A DNA stretch of 64,000 bases from Heracleum sosnowskyi (Eukaryota > Streptophyta > Magnoliopsida > Apiales > Apiaceae): positions 79,781,564-79,845,563 of the forward strand of contig CM061245.1 in assembly GCA_030848705.1 (NCBI GenBank). Direction: 5' to 3'. This document shows positions 12,147 to 23,936 of this stretch, one piece after another. Position numbers and translations under genes: made by a program. Under the pieces are notes generated by a model. The model searched no databases. It worked only from the letters and a program-made list of their open reading frames with translations, and had not been told where the DNA came from. Position 1 is the stretch's first letter. Every line of letters starts with the position of its first letter.

Positions 12147-14430
12147 GATTGTGTTTGAAAACATGAATTTCATTTAAAATAGTGGAATTGAATTCAGGAA
12201 TTTCAAATTCAAAAATTTTGTTTGGCAAGTATAAGAATTTCAAATTCTGAATTTCAAATTCCAATAGTGTTTGGCAAACGACTATAATTTCATTTGAAAA
12301 ATTAATTTGAAAATTCATGAGAAATCACTTGAAATACATTTTAAATATATGATTTTTGAGATGTATGATCTTCATAAAACACTAATCCAGACACTATACT
12401 ATCTTGTGTCAAGTAAATCAGACTAGGAATATCCCCAAGAAAAAAAATTATAACTTTATTACATATTTCACAGCTCCTTTTCCAAGGTACTGAATCTGAC
12501 TTATTTACATCAAGACTATCAAAATTTCTTGAGTTTCCAGAACCTCAGTCCACCGCCTTCTACAACAAATCATGACTAATTTGTCCTTCCTCTATATCAA
12601 AAGATCTAGAAGCACACCAAATCTCATGCATCTTGTAATCTCTTATCTGTAGCCATTGCAGCAGTTTGGACATGAGTAAGAGCAATCATCAAAGAGCTAT
12701 CACCGCCCAAGACGCTTAGGTTTAAATGGTAGCAGAAATCCTAGACAAAAGTTAGATATCATTAAGTTTTAAAAAGTAATATGAACATAAGCTTGTATAA
12801 TAGTAGGCAATGAAATAATTAATAGTGCAAGTTATCAATAATGTCACGCTATTACACCTGCAAAATTTATCATCTAAAATACTAATTGTTGGGGAGATGA
12901 TGACACAATTCGGGTTCACGATCAATATTAATATAAAAAAAATAAAAAAAATAGCAGCAAGGAACAAATAAAGAAAAGAGAGGCAACCTTTCTAAGATCA
13001 TCCCAAAACTTGTAAAAAACAGCTTTGTAAAAAAATACTCACTGAGCCAAGTGAGCGTGAGATCTCACCATTGACAATGCAAAACATTTTTGGCCAGGTG
13101 CATTTTTTCTTGAAAATAGAACCTAATTTGTGTACTAGTTTATTTAACACATAATGGCACTTTAAGTCACTAAAACTACAATATACATTGATTTAAACAA
13201 TAGACAGAGGGAGACAAACACAAGAAAAAGAGTGAAATAATAAGAAAGTAATACAACTTCTCTGATGCTTTGTCAAGTTTAATGGTCACTCCCACAGAAA
13301 ACACTTATCATTGTTTAATCTAGCCTAGAAGATGTTGTTAAAAATTGTAACACGCACAAGGATATTTAAATTTTGCAACCATTCTAGGTCTTGTTGAATG
13401 CGATATTTCTTAAAATTCTCAGGCCAACTATAACTGCGATATTTCTTAAAAATCCCAGCCAAGCTATAACACACAACGATAATCCAGTTTTACGCATTTC
13501 TAATCAGAAGGGTATCTAACAGAAACACGGAAGATCAACTAACTCCACATGTACAGTTTATATAGTAGCCCAACAAGTTTTAAAATATAGAAATACCTCA
13601 CATTACATAAAAGGTTTTCATTCTGCAACATCTTCCATTGATATCACCAACATCTTTTTCTGTGTGTTAATTTTTAAGAAAAAGATACAATTACTAACTA
13701 AATTCCAATTAAGCTAACGAGCCTAAATATATACATATCCAAGCACAAATACAAAGAGTAATTTAAATAAAACAATTAGTATAATCAATATGGAGATGTA
13801 GGGTATAAACCGAGGCATGTAAGTAAGAATACAAGTGTAATATATTTACCCCTGAGCTGATTTCTTCATGGACTACAAAACAAAATAAGAGATCTTCCTT
13901 AATAAACATAAACATCTGATAAAACTGAATCAATTGTATTACATATACACATTTGTGTGTGTTTGTGTGTTAAAAAATTGAATCGAACTGGATTATAGAT
14001 ACATATATAAAATCAATTACACAATTGATGTATGCATATACATACCTCATGCTGGAGTAATCGAAAATGGAAGGGCGAGAGAGAGAGAGAGAGTCCAAAG
14101 GGGAGAGAGATTAGTCGAGAGGAGACCGAGTAGCGAGAGAGATTGAGTCGAGAAAGAGAGATAGATTCGAGAGAAGAGAGATCGAGAAAGAGAGAGGAGC
14201 GAGAGAGAATGAGCGAGAAAGGAGTGTTCGAGTGGGCAGGTGAGAGCAAGGACTGATTATAATTTCAAATGACACCTTTAAGAATGTTATTTCAAATTCT
14301 AAAAATTGGGTTTTAATTTTAAATAGTAGGAATTTGGGCCAAATACAAATCCAAATTATTTTACAATCCAAACAAGGAATTCAATTGAAATTCAGCATTT
14401 GAAAAGAAATGTTGCTATCCAAACAAGCCA
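12147..14430. mobile_element. PIF/Harbinger-like element, transposase not seen
   Basis: The left end reads GATTGTGTTTGAAAAC and the right end, read inward, TGGCTTGTTTGGATAG. Both match the TGTTTGG terminal pattern of PIF/Harbinger elements, and the first ~60 bp on each side are imperfect inverted copies (both contain a GAATTGAATTC or CAATTGAATTCC block). TAA flanks both ends (12144-12146 and 14431-14433), matching the TWA target duplication. The 2284-bp interior shows no DDE transposase; a short open stretch near 12600-12740 on the minus strand might be a captured gene piece that I do not recognise. It lies about 0.9 kb downstream of the NAC gene. Confidence 0.6.
14067..14225. repeat. GA-rich low-complexity tract
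   Basis: GAGAGA runs broken by TCGAG, AGCGAG and ATCGAG units, within the right part of the PIF/Harbinger-like element. The Ser/Leu/Arg-rich frame on the minus strand is a by-product of this composition. Confidence 0.9.
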
Positions 14431-15524
14431 TAAGGGTATTCATATTCCTATTTTAAGACCACTTCTGGGTTAAAAGAGAATAAAATTCTTAAGATTATTT
14501 CACCAAATAAAAAATTTATTTGAGGCAATAAAATAAGATTCAATAATAAATTGACACATGTCATGTGTATCTAAATAAAAATATTATATTTATGCATATA
14601 AATAATTTTCTAAGTAAAAATATATACGTTATAATGCATAAGTGCATAAAATAAGGTAATGGTAGCTCAAGGAAATTTTCTTGAAATAACCTCAGTAATT
14701 TCATTCTCTTGTTAAAATGGGGGACTGTAATTTCATTGATTTTAATAGTAGGACGGTAGGATCTGCATTACAAGTAGCTAACATATCACATATCTTTTAT
14801 GAATGAAAATAATTAAGGAAAAATGTTAAAGAATCCAAAATATTGTCCCAAAAAATTTCTCAAATGTCCTTTATTTAGTAACCTTTCTAATATAAATACG
14901 GAACACGTCTGTATACATATAAGCGCTCACGAATAAAAAGAATTATTTTGTACAAGTTTTGGTACATTTGTTTGTGTTCTCCAGCCTTACTCTTAGGAAC
15001 AAATGCTATTGACAAAAGATGTTAAGTTTGGTTTACACATTTTGCTTGATTTATTATTTTAAATACAAAAAAAAAATTAGAATGAGACAAAAGATACACA
15101 AATAAAATCCATATCAAAAAGACTAACTTAGATTTTAGCATCGAATTTGGTGACCACGCAGGAGGCCAAATCAAAACCCAAACAATATATTAAGAAAATC
15201 GGTTGGGCCGGACCGGCGATTACAGTATCTGCTGCTCGAATTGAAGTAGAACTTTGTAATTGTAAATGATAAATACTAGTAAATACCACATACGTAAATC
15301 GTCAAATATTTAAACTACCATGAAGGTGATTTTATTTTGTAATTAGTTATAATCTCCTACTACTGTAAATAATTAAACTCTTCTACTATTTTTTTTAAAA
15401 GATGTATATAATATTTCAAACAAAGTACAAAGAATAATATATCTAGAAAGTTAGCGGAAAATATCCAAACAATTTTATAAACCAAATGTGTATGGAAATC
15501 AAATTAAAACCAAACCAAAACGTA
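14431..15524. other. AT-rich intergenic DNA, nothing recognised
   Basis: No coding frame, RNA gene or element ends are visible. Confidence 0.55.
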
Positions 15525-15598
15525 CCTAGTAGGGTCTGGGAAGGATAAGATGTATGTAGACCATGCCCAGTGAGGTTGTTTTCGTGAAATCCCCCGAC
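15525..15598 (+). repeat. RTE LINE / SINE-type 3' tail fragment
   Basis: The stretch contains AGGGTCTGGGAAGGATAAG, then TGTATGTAGACC and GAGGTTGTTTTCGTG. This is the recognisable 3' region shared by plant RTE LINEs and the SINEs they mobilise (GGTCTGGGAGGG, TGTACGCAGACC, GAGGTTGTTTCC). It is on the opposite strand to the nearby RTE coding remnant, so it probably belongs to a separate insertion. Confidence 0.65.
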
Positions 15599-15851
15599 TT
15601 AGTGCATCATAAAACAGTTTGTGATACATAATTACTCACAAACATATTAAAATCAAACAATACACAGCCACATATAATAATTGTAATAAAATTTGAAATT
15701 CAGAAATTGTGTACCGGGTACTAGATGACAATCTAGTATAAATATATCGAACTAACAATAAATATTGAGCATGTTATGGGAAAAGTGGACAACAACAAAC
15801 GCACTTACACACACCCATACAACCGAACTGATGTAGATAGAAAAGAACCAA

Positions 15852-16381
15852 CTATGGACCACAACTAGAACTAATCTCAACCACCCTAACGCGTCGTCTT
15901 CGAGCAGCACGATCTAATGTCATATCACCAGTGAGATTTAAAGCCGCCATGTCTAAACTTAGTTGATCAGCCCATGTTCGACGCGGACAACCTCTCTTCA
16001 TCTTTCCCCTCAGTAATATGCGTTCAACCCCTCTAATCGGGGCTGATGTACGTCGTCACTAGACGTGTCCATACCATCGTAATCGTCATTCCCTTAATTT
16101 CTTGGAAATAGACTCAACACCCAACGCTCTTCTAAAAGCATCATTCGGTATCCGATCTACCATTGTATGACCACAAATTCACCGCAACATATGCATTTCC
16201 GCGGTCGCTAACTTAAGCTCTTGAGCTCACCTCAATGGCCGTCACTCAGACCCATGTAACAATGTAGGTGTAACTGCTACTCTTTAAAATTTACCCTTCA
16301 ACTTAAAAGATACACTTCTATCACACAACACACCAGTGACATCCCTCCATCTAAGCCATCCTGCCTTTATACGATAACTAT
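15852..16381 (-). pseudogene. RTE-type LINE reverse transcriptase, C-terminal remnant
   Basis: On the minus strand a decayed frame gives IKAGWLRWRDVTGVLCDRS, then LKLATAEMHMLR, MVDRIPNDAFRRALGVESI, RLRWYGHV and GCPRRTWADQLSLDM, ending RAARRRRVRVVEI before a TAG at 15852. This order is the C-terminal end of plant RTE/LINE ORF2 proteins (the usual RRLRWFGHV and RGRPRKTW blocks). Several in-frame stops interrupt it (after KGKF, SE, PLR, MLR, LRE and GHV), so it is inactive. The RT catalytic region is absent. Confidence 0.85.
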
Positions 16382-16611
16382 TTCACAAATAACTATTTTT
16401 ATTTTTAGTAACAAAGTGTGCGTGTGTAAGTAATCTTGCAAATGTTCTATTATACTATACTAGCATATAGCCCGTGCGATGCACAGATGTCTTTTAATTT
16501 TTTTATATATAATTACTTTATATATCATATTTTAATACTTGTTTTAATTATTATTTAATATTAACTTAACTAATGACATGTATAGTTTAAAAATAAAAAG
16601 AAAAATTCTTA

Positions 16612-16830
16612 AATTTAATATGTTGTTAACGGGATTTGAACCTGAGTTCTTTAGTTGAGAAGCTTAAAAATTCTTAATTTGATATGTTGGTTGAGGAGCT
16701 TAAAATTCTTAAATTTGATATGTTGCTGACGGGATTCGAACCCAAATTCTTTAGTTGAGGAGCTTAAAAATTCTTAAATTTGATATGTTGTTGACGGGAT
16801 TCAAACATGAGTTCTTTAGTTGGGGAGTTT
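16612..16830. repeat. Tandem repeat, about 64-bp unit, 4 copies
   Basis: Four successive units run AAAATTCTTAAATTTGATAT, then GTTGTTGACGGGATTCGAAC and TTCTTTAGTTGAGGAGCTT. The second unit has lost its middle, between two GTTG sites. Each full unit holds GGGATTCGAAC or a near variant, the complement of a tRNA B box. It follows a GCCCGTGCGATGCAC sequence at 16466-16485 that resembles the start of a widespread plant repeat. Confidence 0.85.
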
Positions 16831-17041
16831 AAAAAGAGAATATTTTTTAGTATAAGATCTAACGGTTCTTATTTATTTATTAAAGATCTAACAGCTAGTA
16901 TTCTTTTGATGGTTGAACCAAACTACCAATAATTATACTCATGTTTACTTATTATAGTTTAATATAGATATAGATTAGTATACATTTATAACAATGAAGT
17001 TCATATCTAGTTTTTCAACTTAGGACTCTATCTACGATAAG

Positions 17042-17094
17042 CTAAGGCCTGTCAACGGATCGGATCAGATCTCCGCTCCATTGACAGGCCTAAA
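17042..17094. repeat. Short fold-back element
   Basis: GCTAAGGCCTGTCAACGGAT is followed within 50 bp by its near inverse, CTCCATTGACAGGCCTAAAGC. Such a hairpin with GGCCTGTCAA ends could be the fused termini of a larger DNA transposon or a tiny MITE. Confidence 0.6.
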
Positions 17095-17565
17095 GCTAAC
17101 CACGTTTTTGATAGTTTTTCACTTATTTTCGGATCAATTTCATTTACGCATGCCTCTAATTAAATGATAGCACTAGAAGCTCATTTATCATTGGAATATC
17201 CATGATAATCCATTAAAAAATTACATATTCAATATATATATATGGTCCTACTCTAGTCAAAACCACTTTTATAATATAAACTAGAATTTTTTTTTTAAAT
17301 CACGTCGAAATATAACACATATGGTATGCAAGTTGATCGTTGGGAGATGGAGAAAAATACAGTGAAGTCGAATTTCAAAAAAAAACTCACCAATTGATGG
17401 GAAAAATCAAATTAGAAACGGAGGTGATTAGGTGGGAGGGTGTATTTTAATTATGTGTGGTGACTACAGGGGGCATTAGATTAGATTGATCTACGAGCTT
17501 AAAAATAGTTTCTAGTTTCTATTTTAATATATATATATATATATAGGGTTTTGGTCCACAACCCC
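17095..17565. other. AT-rich intergenic DNA with a (TA)n tract
   Basis: A TA microsatellite lies at about 17528-17546, just before a GGGTTTTGGTCCACAACCCCC segment that may begin a repeat element. Nothing coding is seen. Confidence 0.5.
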
Positions 17566-17644
17566 CGTTGGCTATGAACTGTTATATAACCAACTCATCA
17601 CAACCCTTTAAAAACGATCCTACGGCTAAGGAAAAGCACTGCCA

Positions 17645-17683
17645 TAATGATACATTGCACCCCCGCAATGATACATTGTTGGA
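17645..17683 (+). repeat. Left copy of an inverted repeat around the MULE 5' flank
   Basis: CAATGATACATTGCACCCCC followed by GCAATGATACATTGTTGGA. The inverse, with ATTCATT for ATACATT, is at 18584-18621. Each copy also holds the 13-mer CAATGATACATTG twice (or its variant). Confidence 0.7.
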
Positions 17684-17736
17684 CCTCTCATATTTTTTTT
17701 ACCAAAACTACCCTTTTGGGGTTAAAGTCTTCTCCA

Positions 17737-17790
17737 AGGATCGAACCCATGACCTCTCCTAAAGATGTATGCAATATTACCACTACAACA
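17737..17790 (-). repeat. tRNA-derived SINE-like head (pol III A and B boxes)
   Basis: On the minus strand GTTGTAGTGGTAATATTG (an A-box match, about 17772-17790) is followed after about 24 nt by GGTCATGGGTTCGATCC (a B-box match, around 17738-17748). This pairing is characteristic of the 5' head of plant tRNA-derived SINEs. No tRNA cloverleaf can be drawn and no clear 3' tail was found, so it is probably a truncated SINE. Confidence 0.6.
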
Positions 17791-18413
17791 ACACAAGTAG
17801 TTGTTTTAAAATTATTTGTACCAAATATATCCAAAAAAAAGAATTTATTTATTATTTGTAAATTGAAAATTAATTGAATATCAACCTAAATAAAATGTAA
17901 CTTTAGTCGTAAAGGTGTGTTGATGTTTAAAGTAAATGAGCTAATGTACCCGGAGTCACGGATTCCGAACTCGAAAAGTTTAATTTAATAAATAATATTA
18001 TTTTTTAAGGTAAAATAATATAAGGTAAAATAAAAATAATAATATAATAATATAAGGTAAAATAAAAATAAGAATAGTTAAAATATTTTTTTTTTAAAGT
18101 TTAAAATTGAAATATAACGTTGCTAGTAATTGTAAACATAGTATTTTAATTTTTTACAATCATAAATAACAACTAAGAAAGTGTATACATATTTAGGTCA
18201 ATAGTCAGTAAGAAAACGATTGTTTCACAAATCTTTGAGTATATTTCGATTAAATAACTTAATTTAAATACATATGATGGGAAAAAATATCCACAAATTA
18301 GCATCTAAGATATTTTGAAATTTAAATGAATGTAATTTAATTTTTATATACATATTTAAAGATTAAAAGAATAAAAAGAATAAAAAGAATAAAAAAAGAA
18401 AAGAGTAAGCTCC

Positions 18414-18501
18414 GGCATTGTTACATTGCGGGTACCGTAATGAAACATTGCGGGGTACATTGTTGCCGCAATGTAACATTGCTGCTACCGCAATGTTACA
18501 G
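18414..18501. repeat. Nested GCAATGTTACA / TGTAACATTGC repeats
   Basis: Five or six GCAATGTAACATTGC-type words in both orientations lie within 90 bp, capable of forming hairpins, about 260 bp before the MULE start codon. Element-internal subterminal repeats are one explanation. Confidence 0.7.
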
Positions 18502-18583
18502 TCCAACAATTTATTTACAATTTTTTTACTAGCCAACATTAATTACCGTAGTTGGGGTAGTTGGTTAGCATTAAATACACCAC

Positions 18584-18621
18584 TCCAACAATGATTCATT
18601 GCGGGGGGTGCAATGATTCAT
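18584..18621 (-). repeat. Right copy of the inverted repeat before the MULE gene
   Basis: TCCAACAATGATTCATTGCG and GGGGGTGCAATGATTCAT are the inverse of the block at 17645-17683. The two copies frame about 900 bp holding the SINE-like head and AT-rich DNA. Confidence 0.7.
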
Positions 18622-18759
18622 CCTGCGGACCCTACATAACAAAAAAATTCTATTCCCCCCCCCATTATTCATGTACACTTTCCCATTAACCTAGGGCTGC
18701 GATTTTGGAGCTTTTTCAAGGTCAAAAACTCAACAAATAAGGTTAGCTCTCTAATTACT

Positions 18760-20252
18760 ATGGCTTCATTTTTATTTGATGATTCTCGTTCATCTAGTGA
18801 GCATAATGAGTTCGATTATGTTACACCCATTAGAAAAAATGCGGTATTTCGTAAATTATTTCATGATGTAAACGATATTATAGATGTTGATAGTTATGTT
18901 AACGATAATATGGGTGAAGAGAACTAAATGGAGAGTTAGTTTAGTCCATTTGGAACAGAATCATGGTATGGTAACACCGGAAAAAGTACAATTTTTTCAA
19001 AGATCACGCAACATAGACCCGTTCACCCGGTCATTGATTGAGTTGTTTAACAAATCGGGGATCGAGACGGCAAAATTGATGAATTTTCTTGGTGAAGGAA
19101 GTGGAAGTATTTAAAATCTAGGTTTTTCAAATCAAGACGTATGTAATGTCATACGTGACATTTGACGTCGTGTGTTTGATTCCGGTGATGCGGAGTGTGG
19201 ATTGGTCTTGCTTCAAGAATTAAAAGAAAATAATTTTGGGAATTTTGTTTATCGAGTGGATGTGGATGAAGATAATCGTGTTAGGGGTTTGGTGTGGGTT
19301 GATCCTCGATCCATGAACGCTTACAAAAATTTCGGTGATGTGGTTACTTTCGGCTCAACTTATCGGACGAATAGATATTGTATGCCTTTCATACCTATTA
19401 TGGGGGTAAACCACCACTATCAAAATATTTTGTTTGAATTTGCACTCGTAAGGGATGAGAAAGAGACATTTTATAAATGGGTTTTGAAAACATGGTTGGA
19501 AGCCGTTCACAACAAAGCACCCATTACAATCATCACCGATCAAGACATTGCTTTGGGAAATGCTATTGTCGAGGTTCTTCCACAAACAAAGCATTCATAT
19601 TTTACATGGCATATAAGTAGTAAGTTCCCCGAGAAGTTATCTAGTTTGTACACCAACTATCCGGAATTCAAATGAGATTTTAATGCATGTGTGTACAAGT
19701 CGTTGACACCCACGGAATTCGAAGGTCGGTAGGAGGAATTGGTCCAAAAGTATGACCTTGAGAATCATATTTGGCTAAGTGAAATGTATCGTATTAAAAG
19801 TCAATGGATTGGTGCTTACATGAGACAATACTTTACCGCCGGTATGACCACTATCTCAAGAAGCGAGTCCACAAATTATTTTTTTGATGAATATGTGCAA
19901 GCATCTACCGGATTGAAAGAATTTATTGAGAACTCACAGAAGGCTTTGGAGACACAATATCTTAGGGAGGTTAAAAGCAACTTCGAGACGGAGGAAATGA
20001 GAAGGAAACTAATATTGAACTCGCCCTTGGAAATTCATGCATCTAAGATTTACACGAAAGAAATGTTTAAGCATTTTCAGAAGGCTTTTAAAAAGCACAT
20101 CGTACAAAGTGACCAAAGCCAAAGAAGGTGGAACTTATGTTTTTTAAATTGTAATTGGTTGAGAAGACTATGGTTCCGGAGAATTATAGAATAAGTTATC
20201 GGTTGACGGTTTTCGTGGATGGAACGATTGAATGTATTTGTGTAAAGCATAA
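18760..20252 (+). pseudogene. FAR1-like Mutator (MULE) transposase, dead
   Basis: From ATG 18760 the product can be followed through several frames. It includes TPEKVQFFQRSRNIDPF, CGLVLLQEL, RVRGLVWVDPRSMNAYKNFG, GVNHHYQNILF, ITIITDQDIALGNAI, HSYFTWHISSKFPEKL, PTEFEGR, and FTAGMTTISRSESTNYFFDE. These are the FAR1/MULE DDE core blocks in order. It is inactivated by frameshifts (near 18925 and 20100) and stops (about 19112, 19163, 19672 and TAG 19729-19731 at the W after FEGR). The usual FDxTYRTN aspartate is a glycine (FGSTYRTN, about 19350). The SWIM-type zinc finger is cut off where element A begins, after CICVKH. Confidence 0.9.
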
Positions 20253-23200
20253 TGTAACATAAGACATAATAGAGATAACTACAACTCAACAAAGGACAAG
20301 ACATACACTAATATTAACAGAAGCACAGGAATCCAGAAGTAAAGAAGATAATGTAAACTCAAAAAATCAAAATATGGTATGTATTCTTGAAGTCCGTAAA
20401 CAGGTCACGGAAAGAAGTTCATTAAAATGTTCAAGCCTCTGTGACAAATAAAGAAACAAGAATTTCAAGACTACAGAAGTATTTGAATGATTAAGAGTTA
20501 GTACCATGGGATTCCAATGATTTATTTGAAGTAACCAGAACGACAAAGGACTTATCAACAACATTGAATTGAAGACATGGAAGTATTGATCAAGTGTTAG
20601 TCATCTATGAACCAGACTAGTTGCACCAGTTGTCAGCACCTAAAAGATCAAGATGTTTATCGTCTCGGAAGAAGTTGATTTAAGTCTAAATCTAAAATAT
20701 CCTGAAAGTCAAAAGAATATTACAAGGTATGTTTAGGTTTAAATGGATACAATTTTCTTGCTGTAAAAGAAGTGAATCTTCAAAGGTCAAACTGCATAAG
20801 GAAAACATTCTATAGTTTTCTTTTAAGAAAAATATCGAAATTGATCAAGTGGATTTGGATGAAAAATCATCGAAGAAGTAATTCTTCATTCGATAGATTT
20901 TATTTAAAATCTATCGAAGGAAGAATTAATTAAATCCTTCGATAGTTTTTAAAAGAAGGAGTAGGTGAAATTTGTATGACTTTGTTAGGTTGATGAAAAC
21001 TTGAACGACCGGGATTCTTCCTAAAAAGGCTTCGATAGTTTTCAAGTCTACAATTTGAAGAGTGAAGACAGTGTCTTCTTCAGTTAGGTTGTACACAGAA
21101 GTATTTACGAAAAGAGAAGTTTGAGCCAGAGAATCACAGAGAAATTAATATTGCTCAAAATTCCATCAGTGTATTGATTTTGTGTAACCTTGAACTCATT
21201 GAAGCTAATCTACGGATTAGAATTGTAGCACCCCTCGTGGTTTATATTTATAAAACAACAAGCATTACTGAACCTCTTCATCTGATTCATATGGATTTAT
21301 TTGGTCCAGTCAATGTTATGTCACTTTCAAGAAAAAGATATGCATTAGTGATGGTGGATGACTACTCCAAGTACACGTGGGTGTTATTCTTACATTCAAA
21401 GGATGAAGCAACACAACTAATCATTGATCACATCAAGAAGATAGAAGTGGAAGCTAAGCTACCTGTGCGGACAATCAGATCAGACAATGGAACTGAATTC
21501 AAGAATGCAGTTCTTAATGATTTCTGCTCAGAGAAAGGAATATCAAGACAGTATTCAGCACCAAGAACTCCTCAACGGAATGGAGTAGTGGAAATGAAGA
21601 ACAGAACCTTGGTTGAAGTAGCAAGGACAATGTTAAATGAATCAAAACTTCCCACTTACTTTTGGGCGGAAGCAGTGAATACAGCTTGCTACACTCAGAA
21701 TCGAACCCTGATTAACAAAGATCATGAAAAGACTCTGTATGAGTTAATGGCCAACAAGAAACCAACACTGAAGTACTTTCATGTGTTTGGTGCAAAGTGC
21801 TTTGTACTAAAAGATGGAGAACATCTAGGCAAGTTTGATGCCAAAGCAGATGAAGGCATTTTTCTGGGCTATTCTCTGGCATCTAAGGCTTACAGGGTGT
21901 ATGTGATTGAAGATAAGAAGGTGTTGGAAAGCCTAAATGTAACATTTGATGACAACAAAAGACCAGACCTTCAAACTAGAGAGAACTCTGAATCCTTGGT
22001 ATTTGAAAATCTATCAGGAGATCTCTTTGACAATGAAGAAGAACCTGAAGTTGTTCCTGTTATTAATAATAATGACAATGATAATGATTCTGGACCAAGT
22101 GGTGACAGTGGTGGAAATCATCAGACTACTACTGGATCAACTAGTCAATCAACAGGGTTAACAGATCATACATGCAACAACTCAGGGGGAGCAGGATAAG
22201 GATCAAATAGTCACACTCCACAACATTTTGAACAAGGAGAATCATCAATATCGCATCTGCCAAGACAAACGGTATGGAATAGAGATCATTCATTTCACTT
22301 GATCATTGGTGATCCAGACACATGAGTGAGAACTAGAAGGACATCACAAAATGAATGTCACTATTCTGGTTTTCTTTCAGAAACGGAACCTAAGAAAGTT
22401 GAAGATGCCCTAGATGATCCAGATTGGGTGATTGCAATGCAAGATGAACTCAATCAGTTTGAAAGGCAGAAAGTTTGGAATCTGGTACCCAGGCCTAAAG
22501 GAAAATCTTTTATAGGAACAAGATGGGTATTCAGAAATAAGTTGGATGAAGATGTCATTGTAATGAGAAACAAAGCCAGACTGGTTGCTAAAGGTTACTC
22601 TCAAAAAGAGGGTATAGATTATGATGAAACCTATGCACCAGTAGCAAGACTTGAGGCCATCAGAATGTTTCTGGAATTCGCAGCACATTCCAATTACAAA
22701 GTATATCAAATAGATGTGAAGAGTGATTTTCTGAATGGGGAGCTAGAAGAAGTGTATATGGAACAACCTCCAGGGTTTGAGGATTCAAAATTGGCAGAGT
22801 TTGTGTACTTTCTATTCAAAGCTCTCTATGGACTCAAACAAGCTTCAAGGACATGGTATGACACTCTCTCTGAATTTTTACGTGAAAATAACTTTACAAG
22901 AGGTGTCGTACATAAAACTCTCTTTTACAAACAGCACAAAAATGATTTGATATTGGTGCAAGTATATGTTGATGACATAATATTTGGTTCTACTAATGAT
23001 GATCTACGCAAGAGATTTGTTAAGTTAATGTAGAGTCGATATGAAATGAGCATGATGGGTGAATTGTCATTCTTTCTTGGACTGCAAGTGTATCAAAGGC
23101 TAGATGGAATATTCATTTGCCAGTCCAAGTACATTAAAGATCTTTTGAAGAAGTATCAAATGGAAGACTCATCTACAGCAAAGACTCCAATGCCAATTGC

Positions 23201-23936
23201 CACTAAGCTTGATAAGGATTAAACTGGTAAGAAGGTTGACATCACAAGCTACAGAGGTATGATAGGCTCCTTAATATATCTCACTGCAAGTAGACCAGAT
23301 ATAATGTTTGCAACATGCTTGTGTGCTAGGTTTCAGTCTGATCCCAAAGAATCTCATCTAATAGCTGTTAAGCGAATATTTAGATATCTTAAGAGAACCC
23401 CAAATCTTGGAATTTGGTACCCTAAAGATACATGATTTGATCTTATTGGATATACAGACTCAGATTTTGCAGGTTGTAAGATTGATCGGAAGAGTACTTC
23501 AGGAAGCTGTCAGTTTCTTGGAAGAAGGTTAGTTTTTTGGTATAGCAAGAAGCAGCACTTAGTGTCCACATCAACAGCTGAAGCTGAATACATAGCTGCT
23601 GGTAGCTGTTGTGCTCAAATCTTGTGGATGAGGAACCAACTCCGTGACTATGGACTTTTGTTGAATAAGATTCCAATATTCTACGACAACACAAGTGCCA
23701 TAGAAATCTCCAACAACCCAGTGCAACACTTGAGGACAAAGCACATCGACATCAGGTATCATTTTATCCGAGAGCATGTCATGAATGGAACTGTGGAGTT
23801 ACATTTTGTACCCACAGAGGAACAAATTGCAGACATCTTTACTAAACCGCTTGATTTTGATTAGAAGTCAGGAACTACAAGATAGTCCTAGTAAATACAT
23901 GAGTTTAAGAATTTCTATATCCTTAGGACTCGTGAA
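20253..23936 (+). mobile_element. Ty1/copia SIRE-like element A, 5' part (split by element B)
   Basis: Homology to the MULE ends at about 20252, and TGTAACATAAG could be the LTR start. About 950 bp of LTR and leader sequence follow, then an integrase-to-RNase H region on the plus strand. Gag and protease are missing, as are a clear primer-binding site and LTR end, so an internal deletion has joined leader to integrase near 21240. B is inserted at 23936/36827, and A resumes after it. A minus-strand copy of part of this LTR region (20350-20595) is present at 56988-57238, which supports its being a repeat. The other LTR is not in the window. Confidence 0.75.
21174..23864 (+). pseudogene. pol: pol of element A (integrase, RT, RNase H)
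   Basis: One collinear frame, without visible frameshifts, carries the integrase core (HMDLFGPVNVMS, RSDNGTEFKN, PQRNGVVEMKNRTLVE), the copia RT (WVFRNKLDEDVIV, DVKSDFLNGELEE, QVYVDDIIFGSTND) and RNase H (GYTDSDFAGCKIDRKSTSG, TAEAEYIAAGSCCAQILW, ending IADIFTKPL). In-frame stops at 22197, 22321, 23031, 23221 and 23434 kill it. The protease and the zinc-binding N-terminus of integrase are absent. Codons before about 21245 probably derive from leader DNA. Compared with B, the NSD/NPD-rich linker between integrase and RT is shorter. Confidence 0.9.

Noticed and set aside
17568..17762. 64-codon frame near the SINE-like head
   Set aside because: It spans repeat DNA and the complement of a tRNA-like B box, and resembles no protein.
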